Of a stretch of DNA of 64,000 nt, positions 25,101 to 37,800 are shown piece after piece. How positions within the stretch are numbered: the stretch's first letter is position 1; each line of letters begins with the position of its first letter. The position numbers and the translations under genes are program-made. This stretch comes from Anagrus nilaparvatae (Eukaryota; Arthropoda; Insecta; Hymenoptera; Mymaridae): assembly GCA_022575985.1 (NCBI GenBank), contig JAKSXM010000007.1, positions 50,126,501-50,190,500 of the forward strand. Direction: 5' to 3'. The notes under the pieces are model-generated. The model saw nothing but the letters and a program-made list of their open reading frames with translations, made no database searches and was not told the origin of the DNA.

Positions 25101-28100
25101 GATTGGGAGTGGGTAAAAAATGGATGAGTCGAATTTTATCCATTTTATCCTAGGAGCTTTAAAGTATTAAGTTCTAAGCTTAAGCTAAAAGGATTACTGA
25201 TCTCATTTATTTACCGGATCGTGTGAAAACTCGTTTAGTAGTTTCATACTTTCCAAATGGTAAATTATACCAAAGAATTTAATTCCTTACCAATTAGGAC
25301 GTTGAAAAAATATCGATAATTGAGTCAGTCATAAAGCAAGCTTCATCAGATTGTGAGCGTAAAGTGATTGGGAGTGGGTAAAAAATGGATGAGTCGAATT
25401 TTATCCATTTTATCCTAGGAGCTTTAAAGTGTTAAGTTCTGAGCTTGAGCTAAAAGGATTACTGATCCCATTTATTTACCGGATCGTGTGAAAACTCGTT
25501 TAGTATTTTCATACTTTCCAAATGGTAAATTATACCAAAGAATTTAATTCCTTACCAATTAGGACGTTGAAAAAATATCGCTAATTGAGTCAGTCATAAA
25601 GCAAGCTTCATCAGATTGTGAGCGTAAAGTGATTGGAAGTGGGTAAAAAATGGATGAGTCGAATTTTATCCTTTTTATCCAAGGAGCTTTAAAGTGTTAA
25701 GTTCTGAGCTTGACCTAAAAGGATTACTGATCTCATTTATTTACCGGACCGTGTGAAAACTCGTCTAGTAGTTTCATACTTTCCAAATGGTAAATTATAC
25801 CAAAGAATTTAATTCCTTACCAATTAGGACGTTGAAAAAATATCGCTAATTGAGTCAGTCATAAAGCAAGCTTCATCAGATTGTGAGCGTAAAGTGATTG
25901 GGAGTGGGTAAAAAATGGATGAGTCGAATTTTATCCATTTTATCCTAGGAGCTTTAAAGTGTTAAGTTCTGAGCTTGAGCTAAAAGGATTACTGATCCCA
26001 TTTATTTACCGGATCGTGTGAAAACTCGTTTAGTAGTTTCATACTTTCCAAATGGTAAATTATACCAAAGAATTTAATTCCTTACCAATTAGGACGTTGA
26101 AAAAATATCGCTAATTGAGTCAGTCATAAAGCAAGCTTCATCAGATTGAGAGCGTAAAGTGATTGGAAGTGGGTAAAAAATGGATGAGTCGAATTTTATC
26201 CATTTTATCCAAGGAGCTTTAAAGTGTTAAGTTCTGAGCTTGACCTAAAAGGATTACTGATCTCATTTATTTACCGGATCGTGTGAAAACTCGTTTAGTA
26301 GTTTCATACTTTCCAAATGGTAAATTATACCAAAGAATTTAATTCCTTACCAATTAGGACGTTGAAAAAATATCGCTAATTGAGTCAGTCATAAAGCAAG
26401 CTTCATCAGATTGTGAGCGTAAAGTGATTGGGAGTGGGTAAAAAATGGATGAGTCGAATTTTATCCATTTTATCCTAGGAGCTTTAAAGTGTTAAGTTCT
26501 GAGCTTAAGCTAAAAGGATTACTGATCTCATTTATTTACCGGATCGTGTGAAAACTCGTTTAGTAGTTTCATACTTTCCAAATGGTAAATTATACCAAAG
26601 AATTTAATTCCTTACCAATTAGGACGTTGAAAAAATATCGCTAATTGAGTCAGTCATAAAGCAAGCTTCATCAGATTGTGAGCGTAAAGCGATTGGGAGT
26701 GGGTAAAAAATGGATGAGTCGAATTTTATCCATTTTATCCTAGGAGCTTTAAAGTGTTAAGTTCTGAGCTTGAGCTAAAAGGATTACTGATCCCATTTAT
26801 TTACCGGATCGTGTGAAAACTCGTTTAGTAGTTTCATACTTTCCAAATGGTAAATTATACCAAAGACTTTAATTCCTTACCAATTAGGACGTTGAAAAAA
26901 TATCGCTTATTGAGTCTGTCATAAAGCAAGCTTCATCAGATTGTGAGCGTAAAGTGATTGCAAGTGGGTAAAAAATGGATGAGTCGAATTTTATCCTTTT
27001 TATCCAAGGAGCTTTAAAGTGTTAAGTTCTGAGCTTGACCTAAAAGGATTACTGATCTCATTTATTTACCGGACCGTGTGAAAACTCGTTTAGTAGTTTC
27101 ATACTTTCCAAATGGTAAATTATACCAAAGAATTTGATTCCTTACCAATTAGGACGTTGAAAAAATATCGCTAATTGAGTCAGTCATAAAGCAAGCTTCA
27201 TCAGATTGTGAGCGTAAAGTGATTGGGAGTGGGTAAAAAATGGATGAGTCGAATTTTATCCATTTTATCCTAGGAGCTTTAAAGTGTTAGGTTCTGAGCT
27301 TGAGCTAAAAGGATTACTGATCCCATTTATTTACCGGATCGTGTGAAACGTCGTTTAGTAGTTTCATACTTTCCAAATGGTAAATTATACCAAAGAATTT
27401 AATTCCTTACCAATTAGGACGTTGAAAAAATATCGCTAATTGTGTCAGTCATAAAGCAAGCTTCTTCAGATTGTGAGCGTAAAGTGATTGGAAGTGGGTA
27501 AAAAATGGATGAGTCGAATTTTATCCATTTTATCCTAGGAGCTTTATAGTGTTAAGTTCTGAGCTTGAGCTAAATGGATTACTGATCTCATTTATTTACC
27601 GGATCGTGTGAAAACTCGTTTAGTAGTTTCATACTCTCTAAATGGTAAATTATACCGAAGAATTTAATTCCTTACCAATTAGGACGTTGAAAAAATATCG
27701 CTAATTGAGTTAGTCATAAAGCAAGCTTCGTCAGATTGTGAGCGTAAAGTGATTGGTAGTGGGTAAAAAATGGATGAGTCGAATTTTATCCATTTTATCC
27801 TAGGAGCTTTAAAGTGTTAAGTTCTGAGCTTGAGCTAAAAGGATTACTGATCTCATTTATTTACCGGATCGTGTGAAAACTCGTTTAGTAGTTTCATTCT
27901 TTCCAAATGGTAAATTATACCAAAGAATTTAATTCCTTACCAATTAGGACGTTGAAAAAATATCGCTAATTGAGTCAGTCATAAAGCAAGCTTCATCAGA
28001 TTTTGAGCGTAAATTGATTGGGAGTGGGTAAAAAATGGATGAGTAGAATTTTATCCATTTTATCCTAGGAGCTTTAAAGTGTTAAGTTCTGAGCTTGAGC

Positions 28101-28586
28101 TAAAAGGATTACTGATCTCATTTATTTACCAGATCGTGTGAAAACTCGCTTAGTAGTTTCATCCTTTCCAAATGGTAAATTATACCAAAGAATTTAATTC
28201 CTTTCCAATTAGGACGTTGAAAAAATATCTCTAATTGAGTCAGTCATAAAGCAAGCTTCATCAGATTGTGAGCGTAAAGTGATTGGGAGTGGGTAAAAAA
28301 TGGATGAGTCGAATTTTATCCATTTTATCCTAGGAGCTTTAAAGTGTTAAGTTCTGAGCTTGAGCTAAATGGATTACTGATCTCATTTATTTACCGGATC
28401 GTGTGAAAACTCGTTTAGTAGTTTCATACTCTCTAAATGGTAAATTATACCGAAGAATTTAATTCCTTACCAATTAGGACGTTGAAAAAATATCGCTAAT
28501 TGAGTTAGTCATAAAGCAAGCTTCGTCAGATTGTGAGCGTAAAGTGATTGGTAGTGGGTAAAAAATGGATGAGTCAAATTTTATCC
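22163..28586. repeat. Satellite array: about 24 copies of a 265-bp unit
   Basis: The phrase GGGAGTGGGTAAAAAATGG recurs at 22,168, 22,433, 22,698, 22,963 and onward at 265-bp intervals, until the last unit breaks off near 28,586. Units differ at only a few positions. Each holds a dyad AAAATGGAT...ATCCATTTT (9-bp arms, 12-base loop), ATTTACCGGATCGTGTG and AATTGAGTCAGTCATAAAGC. Variant units recur in order. Two units with an 11-bp insertion (near 23,700 and 24,772) lie 1,071 bp apart, a duplicated four-unit block. A variant with TAAATGG (27,571 and 28,366) recurs at three units. No long ORF is present. Confidence 0.95.
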
Positions 28587-29278
28587 CTATTCTCAAAAAT
28601 GGAAGTGAGAATAGAGTGGGATATATATAATTTGTCACTTTCTTATACCAAAATACCCTAAAAAAGACACTGATATTCACCTGGAGAACGAAAAAAATTA
28701 TATGCTTCGAACTTTAAGCTTTAAGCGTCATCCATAAGATTAATCGCAAAAATAAGATGAATGTAGAAAAACTAATGCTTGATGTGATTTTTAATATTAT
28801 GCACTAAAATCACAAGAAAAAAAATTTATAAATATTCAGAAGAAAAATTTATTAAATCTATTTTTCAAATTAAAAGATGAACTTAGCTAGTGCTTCTTGC
28901 GAAACCAAGATCTGGTAATAAAAATTGCGAGATGATATCGAGACTCAAAAAAGTCTTGACGAGAAATCTTGAATTCTCAAAAAATTTTTTTTTAAGAATT
29001 ATAAATCTAGGACATAGTTTCAATAAAATCTTAATAGTTCAGCACTGTCAACAGCTTTTAAAAAAAAAAACAGTACAAAGATCAAGATAAATAACAAAAA
29101 TCTAAAGAAGATAAAATTATACTTGACAGTTATTATAGGGTAATTGTCAAAGCTTTTCGCAAGCTACTTTCCTTGGCAGACTGCAGACCCATTTAATATT
29201 AATCCCAGTTTGAGCCTCAGAACTGTTTCTGAAACTATCCTTTTATCCGGGTTAACAATACAAAGACCTACAAAATAA
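28587..29278. other. Flank of satellite array, nothing recognised
   Basis: The right flank begins abruptly after the last partial unit. A 66-codon open frame at 28,890-29,090 has no recognisable motif and sits in lysine-rich AT-rich sequence, so I do not call it a gene. Confidence 0.4.
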
Positions 29279-29509
29279 AACTACAAAAGACTTACGTTAC
29301 TCACATTCAGTGGTAAACTATTAGAATGGTTATCTTTTAATGACACCTTTAACACTATGGTCTATAAAAACGGCGAATATTCAAAATTAGAAAAATTGCG
29401 ATTACTGCAAGATTCTATGAAAGACGAAGCTGCTAAAAAACTTGCAATTTATTATATAACAATTAAATGCCAAACAGCAATTGAAACTTTAAACAATATC
29501 CTCATGTAG
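29279..29509 (+). pseudogene. BEL/Pao-type retrotransposon gag fragment
   Basis: Translation in one frame reads TLLTFSGKLLEWLSFNDTF, then about 17 residues on KLRLLQDSMKDEAAKKL, ending at a stop codon at 29,507-29,509. The sequence F-S-G-x-x-x-E-W-x-x-F-x-D-x-F followed by K-x-x-x-L-x-x-x-x-x-x-E-A is the signature of the DUF1759 gag region found in BEL/Pao LTR retrotransposons. Upstream frames are broken and no protease, reverse transcriptase or integrase follows, so this is a relic of about 77 codons. Confidence 0.7.
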
Positions 29510-29717
29510 ATGATATTTAGACAATCGCGTCGAAGTGAAATTCGGTATGCTTTATTAAAATTAAATAAATTATTAATTAAGCAATGAATTAATTAAACTT
29601 TACATCAATTAATTTAAATATTGTATTTTCATTATTAAATTTACATAATTAAAGAAATTAAAAGTGATTCAAAACAAAATTTGTCCAATTGATTCAATTT
29701 TTATTGGACATTAGGGA

Positions 29718-29990
29718 ATGCTGTCCTTTATTTTCAACGCCTTGCAAGAGTTTCTAGCAATTTTGGACGTAAAGTCTCAGATCTCAAATAGACAAAAGAA
29801 ATTACAAGATATGATGGCAATGTCGGAGAATTATGTTCATGGTGGTGAAGACATTAATAACTTAATTCAAATAGATGTTTTAATGTCTAAAGATATTATA
29901 ATTCACTATCTTTGCGGGTTCATATGTAAATAAATGTCAGAAGATATAAATTGTAAAGATTGTAATGATTCGTTTTAATCCCACGTCGAA
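29718..29990 (+). pseudogene. Possible P-element/THAP9-like transposase tail
   Basis: A 71-codon frame includes EDINNLIQIDVLMSKDIII and HYLCGFICK. After a frameshift the next frame reads MSEDINCKDCNDSF. An I-x-Y-(L/V)-x-G-(F/Y)-(I/V)-x-(R/K)K block followed by C-x-x-C resembles the C-terminal part of P-element and THAP9 transposases. The match is short. Frameshift and stops show it is not functional. Another cut-and-paste transposase tail is possible. Confidence 0.35.
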
Positions 29991-29999
29991 ATTTGCATA

Positions 30000-31833
30000 A
30001 TTGAAATAGCAGAATTAATTAACAACCGAACACGAGAAAAATAATTTACCCATGTGCCTACATATTTCAACGTTTTTGGAAACAACAATTAATAATCAGG
30101 ATTTAATTGCAGCGTTTCCTTATAGACTGCATAGATCACTAATAATAAAGTGTATCCATTATCAGTACATGTATCATTATTATTATATTATATAATATTA
30201 TTATATTTTAACAAGGAGAAGACAATTTAAAAAAAAGAAATTTATAATTCCTAAAAACAAATTGTCACAATTAAAATTATATAACTGTTACAGAAATTCT
30301 TGAAAATGAAAATTTACATGATAAACGTGGTTAGGTTAAAACAATTGTCGATGTTTGTACTTGTGCGGTGAAACTCTGTATGACCAAGAAATTCAGCCTT
30401 AAATATTCACCTAGAGATAGAGTTTGGGGTAGAAATCAAACCCTGAAACTCATGGGAACAAAACTTTATACTGCCATTTTCAGTTAGTATTTTTTTTTAT
30501 TAAGTACAATAAGAAAAAAGCAACTGTAATTTTAATATTACAAATATTGATACTGTTTAATCATTTCATATATTTTACAGCTGCTGATCAAAAAAATAAA
30601 TACATTGATGATAAAACTCAAAGTGATTAATTTGTTGAAAGTAGAATACGAAGAATACTCAAATGTATAAAAGATGCAAATAGGAGTTCTACAAAGAGAA
30701 GCTAATATTTAATGCCCTCAACTCAAGCGTGTATCGCTGGCAAAATTACAGCTTTAATGCAGCGTTTGTGTTTGGACTTCATGTCAATTTGGATTTCATG
30801 TACTCAATTCTTATGAATGCATTGATATTAAGAAATAAATAGCTTATAGCTATTTTTTCCGCGATTTAAAACATAGTTTTACATATAACGGGCAAAAATG
30901 CTGTCTCGCTAGGATAGAAAATAGACTTTTTTGCCCTAGATATATAAGATAGTAAGAAAAATGATTAGTTATTACATTTATATTTACATCTAATGCCATG
31001 AATTTGGTGCTTTGAATCTTTTATATTTAATTTATTCAAGTACATATAACATTTGTTGCCACAAAGTGGTCCAATGTTATTAAATCAAATTTATTTCAAA
31101 TATTTATTCTCACAAAGGAAATGAATTTGCAAGAGTATATAAGAAATCAAAAACATTCATAGTTGAATATGAAGGTATATAGGAAAGATACATTTAGTTT
31201 CATACTGATAATTTTGCTCGAGGTATCAGAGTGAAATACCATAGATATACTTCTTAATATAGAAAATAAGAAATTTTATTTCTTGATATCAATACATTCA
31301 AAAAAATACAGCTTATAGATTTAGGGATAAGATAAAAAAAAGTAGTATAACATTTGTGAATAATAATTTTTAAATTAAAACTCTTAATTTTTTTAATAAA
31401 AAAATTGTAAAAAATGTCTATTTCTGTCGTGCTAAAATTTAATTTTTAAAACTCTATGGTTTGGAGTATATATATATATATATATACTTTATATCCATAC
31501 TCTATGCTATCAAATAAATATAATGAATAAATATTTAAAATTTAATGCTTAATATTTTTATATTAATGACGTAAGTGAATTATTTTCAGCTACTAAAAGC
31601 TTAAAATAACAAAAATTGATTTATAATATCATACCTTCAACTGATTGGTTGCAACGAGTCTTCAAATAATCATAATTTACAAAATAAAGATGAATTTTTT
31701 TAATAATGTATCCTTCATGTATAATTTATAAAAATTACTAAAATGAAAAGCAGCTTCTTGTAAACCTCGCGAATACGTTGCTTTATAGAAAATAATAATT
31801 AAGTTGTTGATCACTATTAAAAATCTAAGTTTT
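30000..31833. other. AT-rich stretch with unplaced transposon debris
   Basis: There is no intact ORF. Less AT-biased patches (about 30,330-30,460 and 30,570-30,800) look like decayed coding sequence of a mobile element, perhaps the continuation of the P-like fragment, but I cannot assign them. A (TA)n microsatellite lies at about 31,469-31,487. Confidence 0.35.
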
Positions 31834-34800
31834 TCAGTTGAATTTTATAATTTTTTTATTTTCATAAGGATACTCCTTCATCATGTTGAATCCTACGTTA
31901 GAATCTCTTCTTGACTGCAGGCTGTAAATGCCATTTTGACTATTTGATCTATAAATATTCTGAAAAAATGTTTAAAAAATATTAAACATTAAAAAATTTT
32001 AATAAATTATTTTTTTTAGTTAAATTGGTATTGCTCACTTTAGAAATATCTTGATCATATTTTATTTTATTATTATCTATTATATCACTGTTAATTTTAA
32101 CTGGTACCCAATCATTTGATTGGATTTCACTAAAATGTACATTCTCATTATTTTTTTTCTTAGTTGCATAATATTTATTATTTAATTTTTCTGCATTATA
32201 CTGCAAGCTTGATTTTGGTTCCCAATGATTATTACTAAGTTTTACAGGAACTTCAATTTCTTTGTTATGTGTTTTCTCAGAATATTTATCTGCAAATATA
32301 AAAACTTTCATAAATAATTATGGCCTCAATTTTTGCAGTAGATATATTTAATTATTTGAAAATTATCAATAGCAATAATCAATATTAAATAGTTTTAAAA
32401 ATCATTTTTTCAGATAAATTGTAGAAATAATTGCATACATTCTGATATTTAACGAGTATTTCAAAATTATTTTATTTTACTGTACGTTAAAGTTTGCTGC
32501 ATGTAATTGCATAAGAATAAATAAATATCTATGCCACTAGTTTAGGAAAAAGACAAATTTTTCATTCATACAATTGAATAGAACAATATTTTAGGAAGAT
32601 GAAATAGTAATCATTCTCTCGCACTAATTAAGAACAAGCTGACAGTGTTTTTATACCTATTGCAATATTATGTAAAAAAAAGCTTTGAAAAGCAAATAAT
32701 CTCTTGTAAATTCATATAAATGCTTGGAAATCACTAGTTCAAGCAGAACAACTTTAGTGAATAATTGTGGTATGGTGAGTTTTGCACACATAGTTTATTT
32801 TGCTCGTATTTATAAAGATCTTATCAGAGATAGATTTTTATATAGCAGTGAAATTTAACAAAGTTTTTTGAATTTTATAAAATATTTCGCAAAAAAAAAA
32901 TTGTAATTTAAGAATTTAAAAATAGTTCTTTTACGACAAATAGAGAAATTAGATTTTCTTTAAATATGCTAACAAGGGGAGTTCACTACATGTGGAACAC
33001 CAAACTATACCAAATGTTTATTTATGAATTTGTTATTTTAAAATAACATGCTGACCACCCTCTGATAATACCAATGAGCATTCTGGGCCTGTAAACGCAG
33101 GGCTAAATCTTATAAAATAGGGTTTTTTTGTTAATTTTCAATATAATGCTAGGTTGGTTTCATGTTTTTAGTAAAAATGTCACCTTTCAAGCCCCGTAAA
33201 CTGCAAATTTTTATAAATAATTCTCTTATCGCTATAGCCAAATAACCCATTTTTGGTCCAAAATGAATAATTTTGAAATCGCAACCAAAATTGTAATTTT
33301 TGATGAAAATGGATTTTATAGATCTCAAAATTTTGTATGAATTTCAAGGTTTCTAAAAATTTTTTACTCGTCTTATTTAATCGAGTCATTTTTGAGAAAC
33401 GATTCTACAAAGTTAGTGAGAAAAATGACCTTTTTTTAAAAATCATAAAATTAGGATTCTGGCTTTAAAATATCATATTATCATTTGGTTAACAGATAAT
33501 TTAAAAGGGTCGCGTAAAGAATATTTGGATCTTACAGTTTATAGAAAATTTTTGAGATCTACATAAAACCTATTTTCGTCAAAAATTATAATTTAAAAAT
33601 TAGTTATTTTGGACCATAAGTGAATATCAGATTAATTGTCTATAACGATGAGAGAACTAGTGACAAAAAATTACGGTTTAAGGAGCTTGAAAAATAACGT
33701 TTACAAATAATGAATTAAAATATTGAAATCAACCAGAAGTGTTTTGGTTCACTTGTGAGGTTTAAGCGTTATATTAAAAATTATCAAAAAATCCTATTTA
33801 CATTGAGACCTGTTTCTAGGCACAAAAGGCCTTTTGGCATTATGGAGAGTGGTTGGCATGTTTCTTCAACATAATAAACTCATCTATAACCGTTTTGTGT
33901 AATTTCGTATTCCAGAGGCTTTTTTAATTTCAAGTAATTATGTAATTGAAAGCTTCTGAATGTTTTATTACCTGAATTCTTGTAATGAGGTCTCTGAGGT
34001 GATTGATAATTATTGTAATTATTGTAATTATTATTATTATCATAATCATTATTTACAAAATTTCCACTAAGAATCTTAAAAAAGCCTCCCTTGTGATTAT
34101 TTAAATAATATACTAATTGATCTTCATTTCTTGGACATTCACTATATTGCCGGTAGCATATCCTTGAATATCCTCTGTTTGAATATCCAAGAAAAATTGC
34201 TCGTCCAAAATTCATCATTGGATTTAAGACTTCAAAATTTAATGCTGATAGTATTCTAAAATACAGCAAAGAAAAAAATTAGTATTTGTTAATTTACTAA
34301 GCAAACGATTCAAAAAATATTTAAAATAAATTATTTACCCATATAAAGCACCTCTTCCCATATCAAAAAAACTTAAATAACTAAAAGTTCTTGCACTACC
34401 AGGTCTTGATCCACTTGCCATTTCACATAAGATCCTTGGAATGCATTCTAAATCGTCGTGCCTTGAAATAGCTGTAAGAGTCCCAAAGATATTACTTGGC
34501 CTCATAAAACTTCCAATATTTAATAAATTAGTTAAGCTGCCTAAGTTAAATCCCGAAAATATCGATGGATATGATGACGAAGTTGGTTTCTAAATGAAAA
34601 AAAGGTAACGAATAAGTACTAAATGCATATAGGTATATTTTTTTTATCTCAAATTGTTTTATTACTATTTAAAAAAAAAATTGAAATAATTTCTGCTTAA
34701 TTTTTTTATACTTTAAATATCAAGATAACGTTTTTCAAGTTGATTATAAAGAAGGAAATATTTTCTTTCGTAATTTACGCGAAAGTTTTTAAAAAAAGTT

Positions 34801-37800
34801 GTATGCAATATTTGAATTCAACTTAATGGCAGTAATCGTGAATATAATTATTTATATTAAATCTTTTACACTTTTTGATTGGTGTGTAAGTTATATGTGT
34901 AAGTCATATTGCTGTGTTGTGTTAAAATCGACAAAAGTTCATTCATAATAATTGAAAATTTAAAATTGAATATTCGTTTTTAGAGGGAGGGGTTTAAATA
35001 TACTTCAAATAATTTCAATTTAGGAATTTAAAATAATTTGAATCAGGGACGTGGAATAATTTAGCTAAAGGGATTTAAAGAAATTTTGTTTTCTGTATAG
35101 TCAAAATAATTTCGATTTAAGGGGGCCGGAACACGGCGTGACGAATTTGTAGAGGGCCTTTTGAGGGGCTTGTTAAAAAAACTTTGAAAATTTTATTAAT
35201 TTTATAACTGAATACCTTTTTACATTAAGTTTGTGCGAATTATGCATTTTTTTCTCGATTTTTTTTGAATTACTAATCGTTTAATTAAAATTTAAAAAAA
35301 ATGATGTCACCCTTTCTTATTTCACCTTCTTTATATACGAGAATGCGTAAGAAACTTGACAAGTCTGTTACAAGATCGAACTCTTCAGATGTATTTTATA
35401 CACGTACATAATATATATAATTTCTTTTAATGATTTAAATATCGCGCTTATCTCAATAAAGAATGATTGTCAAATTACAAACGCATGCGTGCACGGTAGA
35501 GCTGCTTTGGTTGAATATTCAACCAATTGGTTGAATTTTCAACCAAAACTGGTTTAATTTTCAACCAAAAGCTAAAATAGAAAATAAAAACGATGTTTTT
35601 ATAGTACAGGGTAAGAAATTATTAGGGCATCCATTAAAAGTGAATGAATTTTATTATATTATTGTAATTAGTAATTTTTTATGTACATAGTATGATAAAT
35701 TTTTTTAAACCTAATATTGTATGCTTTAACTTCCTGTCGTTTTACCTAATTTTTTTTTTAATAATCAAATTATTTTTTTTTATTAATTACTTTATATATG
35801 TCTCAAGAGTATGTAAAAAAAATTTATTTTCAAATCCTTCTTGTTAAATATAGCTATGAATTATGTCGTAATTGGTCATTGATAGAAATTATGAGCAAAG
35901 TTGGCTAATATTCTCGATTGTTTATGACGCCAAATTTAGCCGTGCCAAAATGGTAAAAAATAGCAAATCAGACAAGCAGCAGGGGTAAAATCAGCTACAG
36001 GTTCAGTATGAAAACCAAAAAGATAACTTTATGGCTAAAAAATAACTGATAACTTATAAGTCTATACTTAAATATACAAAAAAAAATTTGTATTCTTATT
36101 TAGAAAACTATGTTTTTACACCTTCTAATTAAGATTTCTCTAAAACTACGTGACCAATTTTATTTTTTTTTGATCTAGAGTTTTCTGTTATAAATTTCTC
36201 TAACGAATAAAAAAATTTATAACCGGTTTGTGTAACTACACAACCAACGAGCATGGAACATGTTCATGTCACTCATAACAGTAATAAATCCAAAAACCGA
36301 AATTACAATAAATCCTGAAATATAAATTATCGTAAGCCCACTTCAAATTATTCTAAGTCCCTAAATCAAAAATATTCTAAGTCCATTTCACATCCCACCC
36401 CCTGCCTAGCCAAACTTTTTCAAATACCCTATCTAACGAAGATGTTCCATGTTAAAATAGGTAAGATCTGATCATCACAAAATTATTCGACAAATCAATA
36501 ATTCTACACAAGAAAGTTTTTCGGAATCGTTCTACACCGAAAATCCTTGTACCGAAAAGATCAACACAAATTTTTTCTTTGCACACAATTGCAAATGACT
36601 TGAAACGTAAAGAAAATTTAAAAAAAACATTTTTTCTTTTCTTTTTCCAAAATTTTCTCAAATCTCGTCATACCGAAATACGCATATCCCAAGTAAGCGG
36701 GAAAAAATTTTTTTTTTAATTTTCTTTACGTTTCAAGTCATTTGCAATCGTTTGACGAGAAAAAAAATTACGCTTGCCGCAAGCGGATTTTTTTTTCAGT
36801 GTAATCGAAATATTCAATACGCTGTTTTAAGTGATATTTATTTATGCTAGCATACGAAAGAAATAAGTGTTGAATACTTTGACTAAAAAAAATTTGTGTT
36901 ATTTTTAGCACAACGATTTTTGGTATAGAACGATTCCGAAAAACTTTTTTGTGTAGAATCATTGATGTGTCGAATAATTTTGTGTTGATCAGATCTCTTG
37001 CATTAAAATAAATAATTTAATAACTAAAAGTACCGAAAAAATTCATCGAAAACTTTAAAGCCATTTTACTCGAAACAACGTTTTTGAAAAGTAATGCACA
37101 CGATTGCGCGATAAAATCTGCACCAATTTACTTTAAACTTACTAAGCAACTTAATGAATGCACTAATTTCGGGATGTCGTCGAGATTTAGTATTTTTATG
37201 TTTTAAAAAAAATTTTACAGCTACTTTTGCTCGAAAATTAAAGGCTTTTTATTTCATTTTAACTTTCTCTAGGTAGCCGCCATTTTGTTATTCTATATCG
37301 TATGATAACCTTTTTAATTAGCCATTCCTCAGTTTCAAAGCCAAAAGAAGTAGTACATAAAAAATTACTAATTACAATAATATAATAAAATTCATTCACT
37401 TTTAATGGATGCCCTGATCATTTCTTACCCTGTACTATAAAAACATCGTTTTTATTTTCTATTTTAGCTTTTGGTTGAAAATTAAACCAGTTTTGGTTGA
37501 ATTTCGCAGTTTTTGGTTGAATATCTCAGTTTTTGGTTGAAAATCGCAGCGTTTGGTTTAATATTCAACCAAAGCAGCTCTACCGTGTGAGATTTTGTTA
37601 TGTATAATGGATAAAAAAAATATACTCTGCATTTTATAATTTATATTTTATTTTATTCTTTTATTTTGTCGGAAACTCAAATTTTTCATTGATTAAAAAA
37701 TATTGTAATTTTTTTCAGCTATAAACTAGTGCAATTTTCTTTTATAAGATTCGATATTTAAAGAGAACTTTAAAAAACAAAATAAAATCCCATAAAGAAC

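Larger units (their letters stand above)
35492..37587. mobile_element. Outer element of a nest in intron 2, about 200-bp inverted ends
   Basis: CACGGTAGAGCTGCTTTGG at the left is mirrored by CCAAAGCAGCTCTACCGTG at the right. Pairing continues through TTTTCAACCAAAAGCTAAAA, ACGATGTTTTTATAGTACAG and ATTACTAATTACAATAATAT to about 35,690/37,360. The right arm carries four variants of a TTTTTGGTTGAA unit. No target duplication beyond a possible TG is evident. It holds at least three other elements. Confidence 0.7.

Noticed and set aside
22163..28586. Regularly spaced repeat array as a CRISPR
   Set aside because: Units are 265 bp with no unique spacers and lie in a eukaryotic context; it is a tandem satellite.
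31982..32311. 109-codon ORF starting with MKVFIF as an independent gene
   Set aside because: The ATG lies just before a good splice acceptor (TTTGCAG), and a strong donor (GTGAGC) precedes the stop. An internal exon explains it better.
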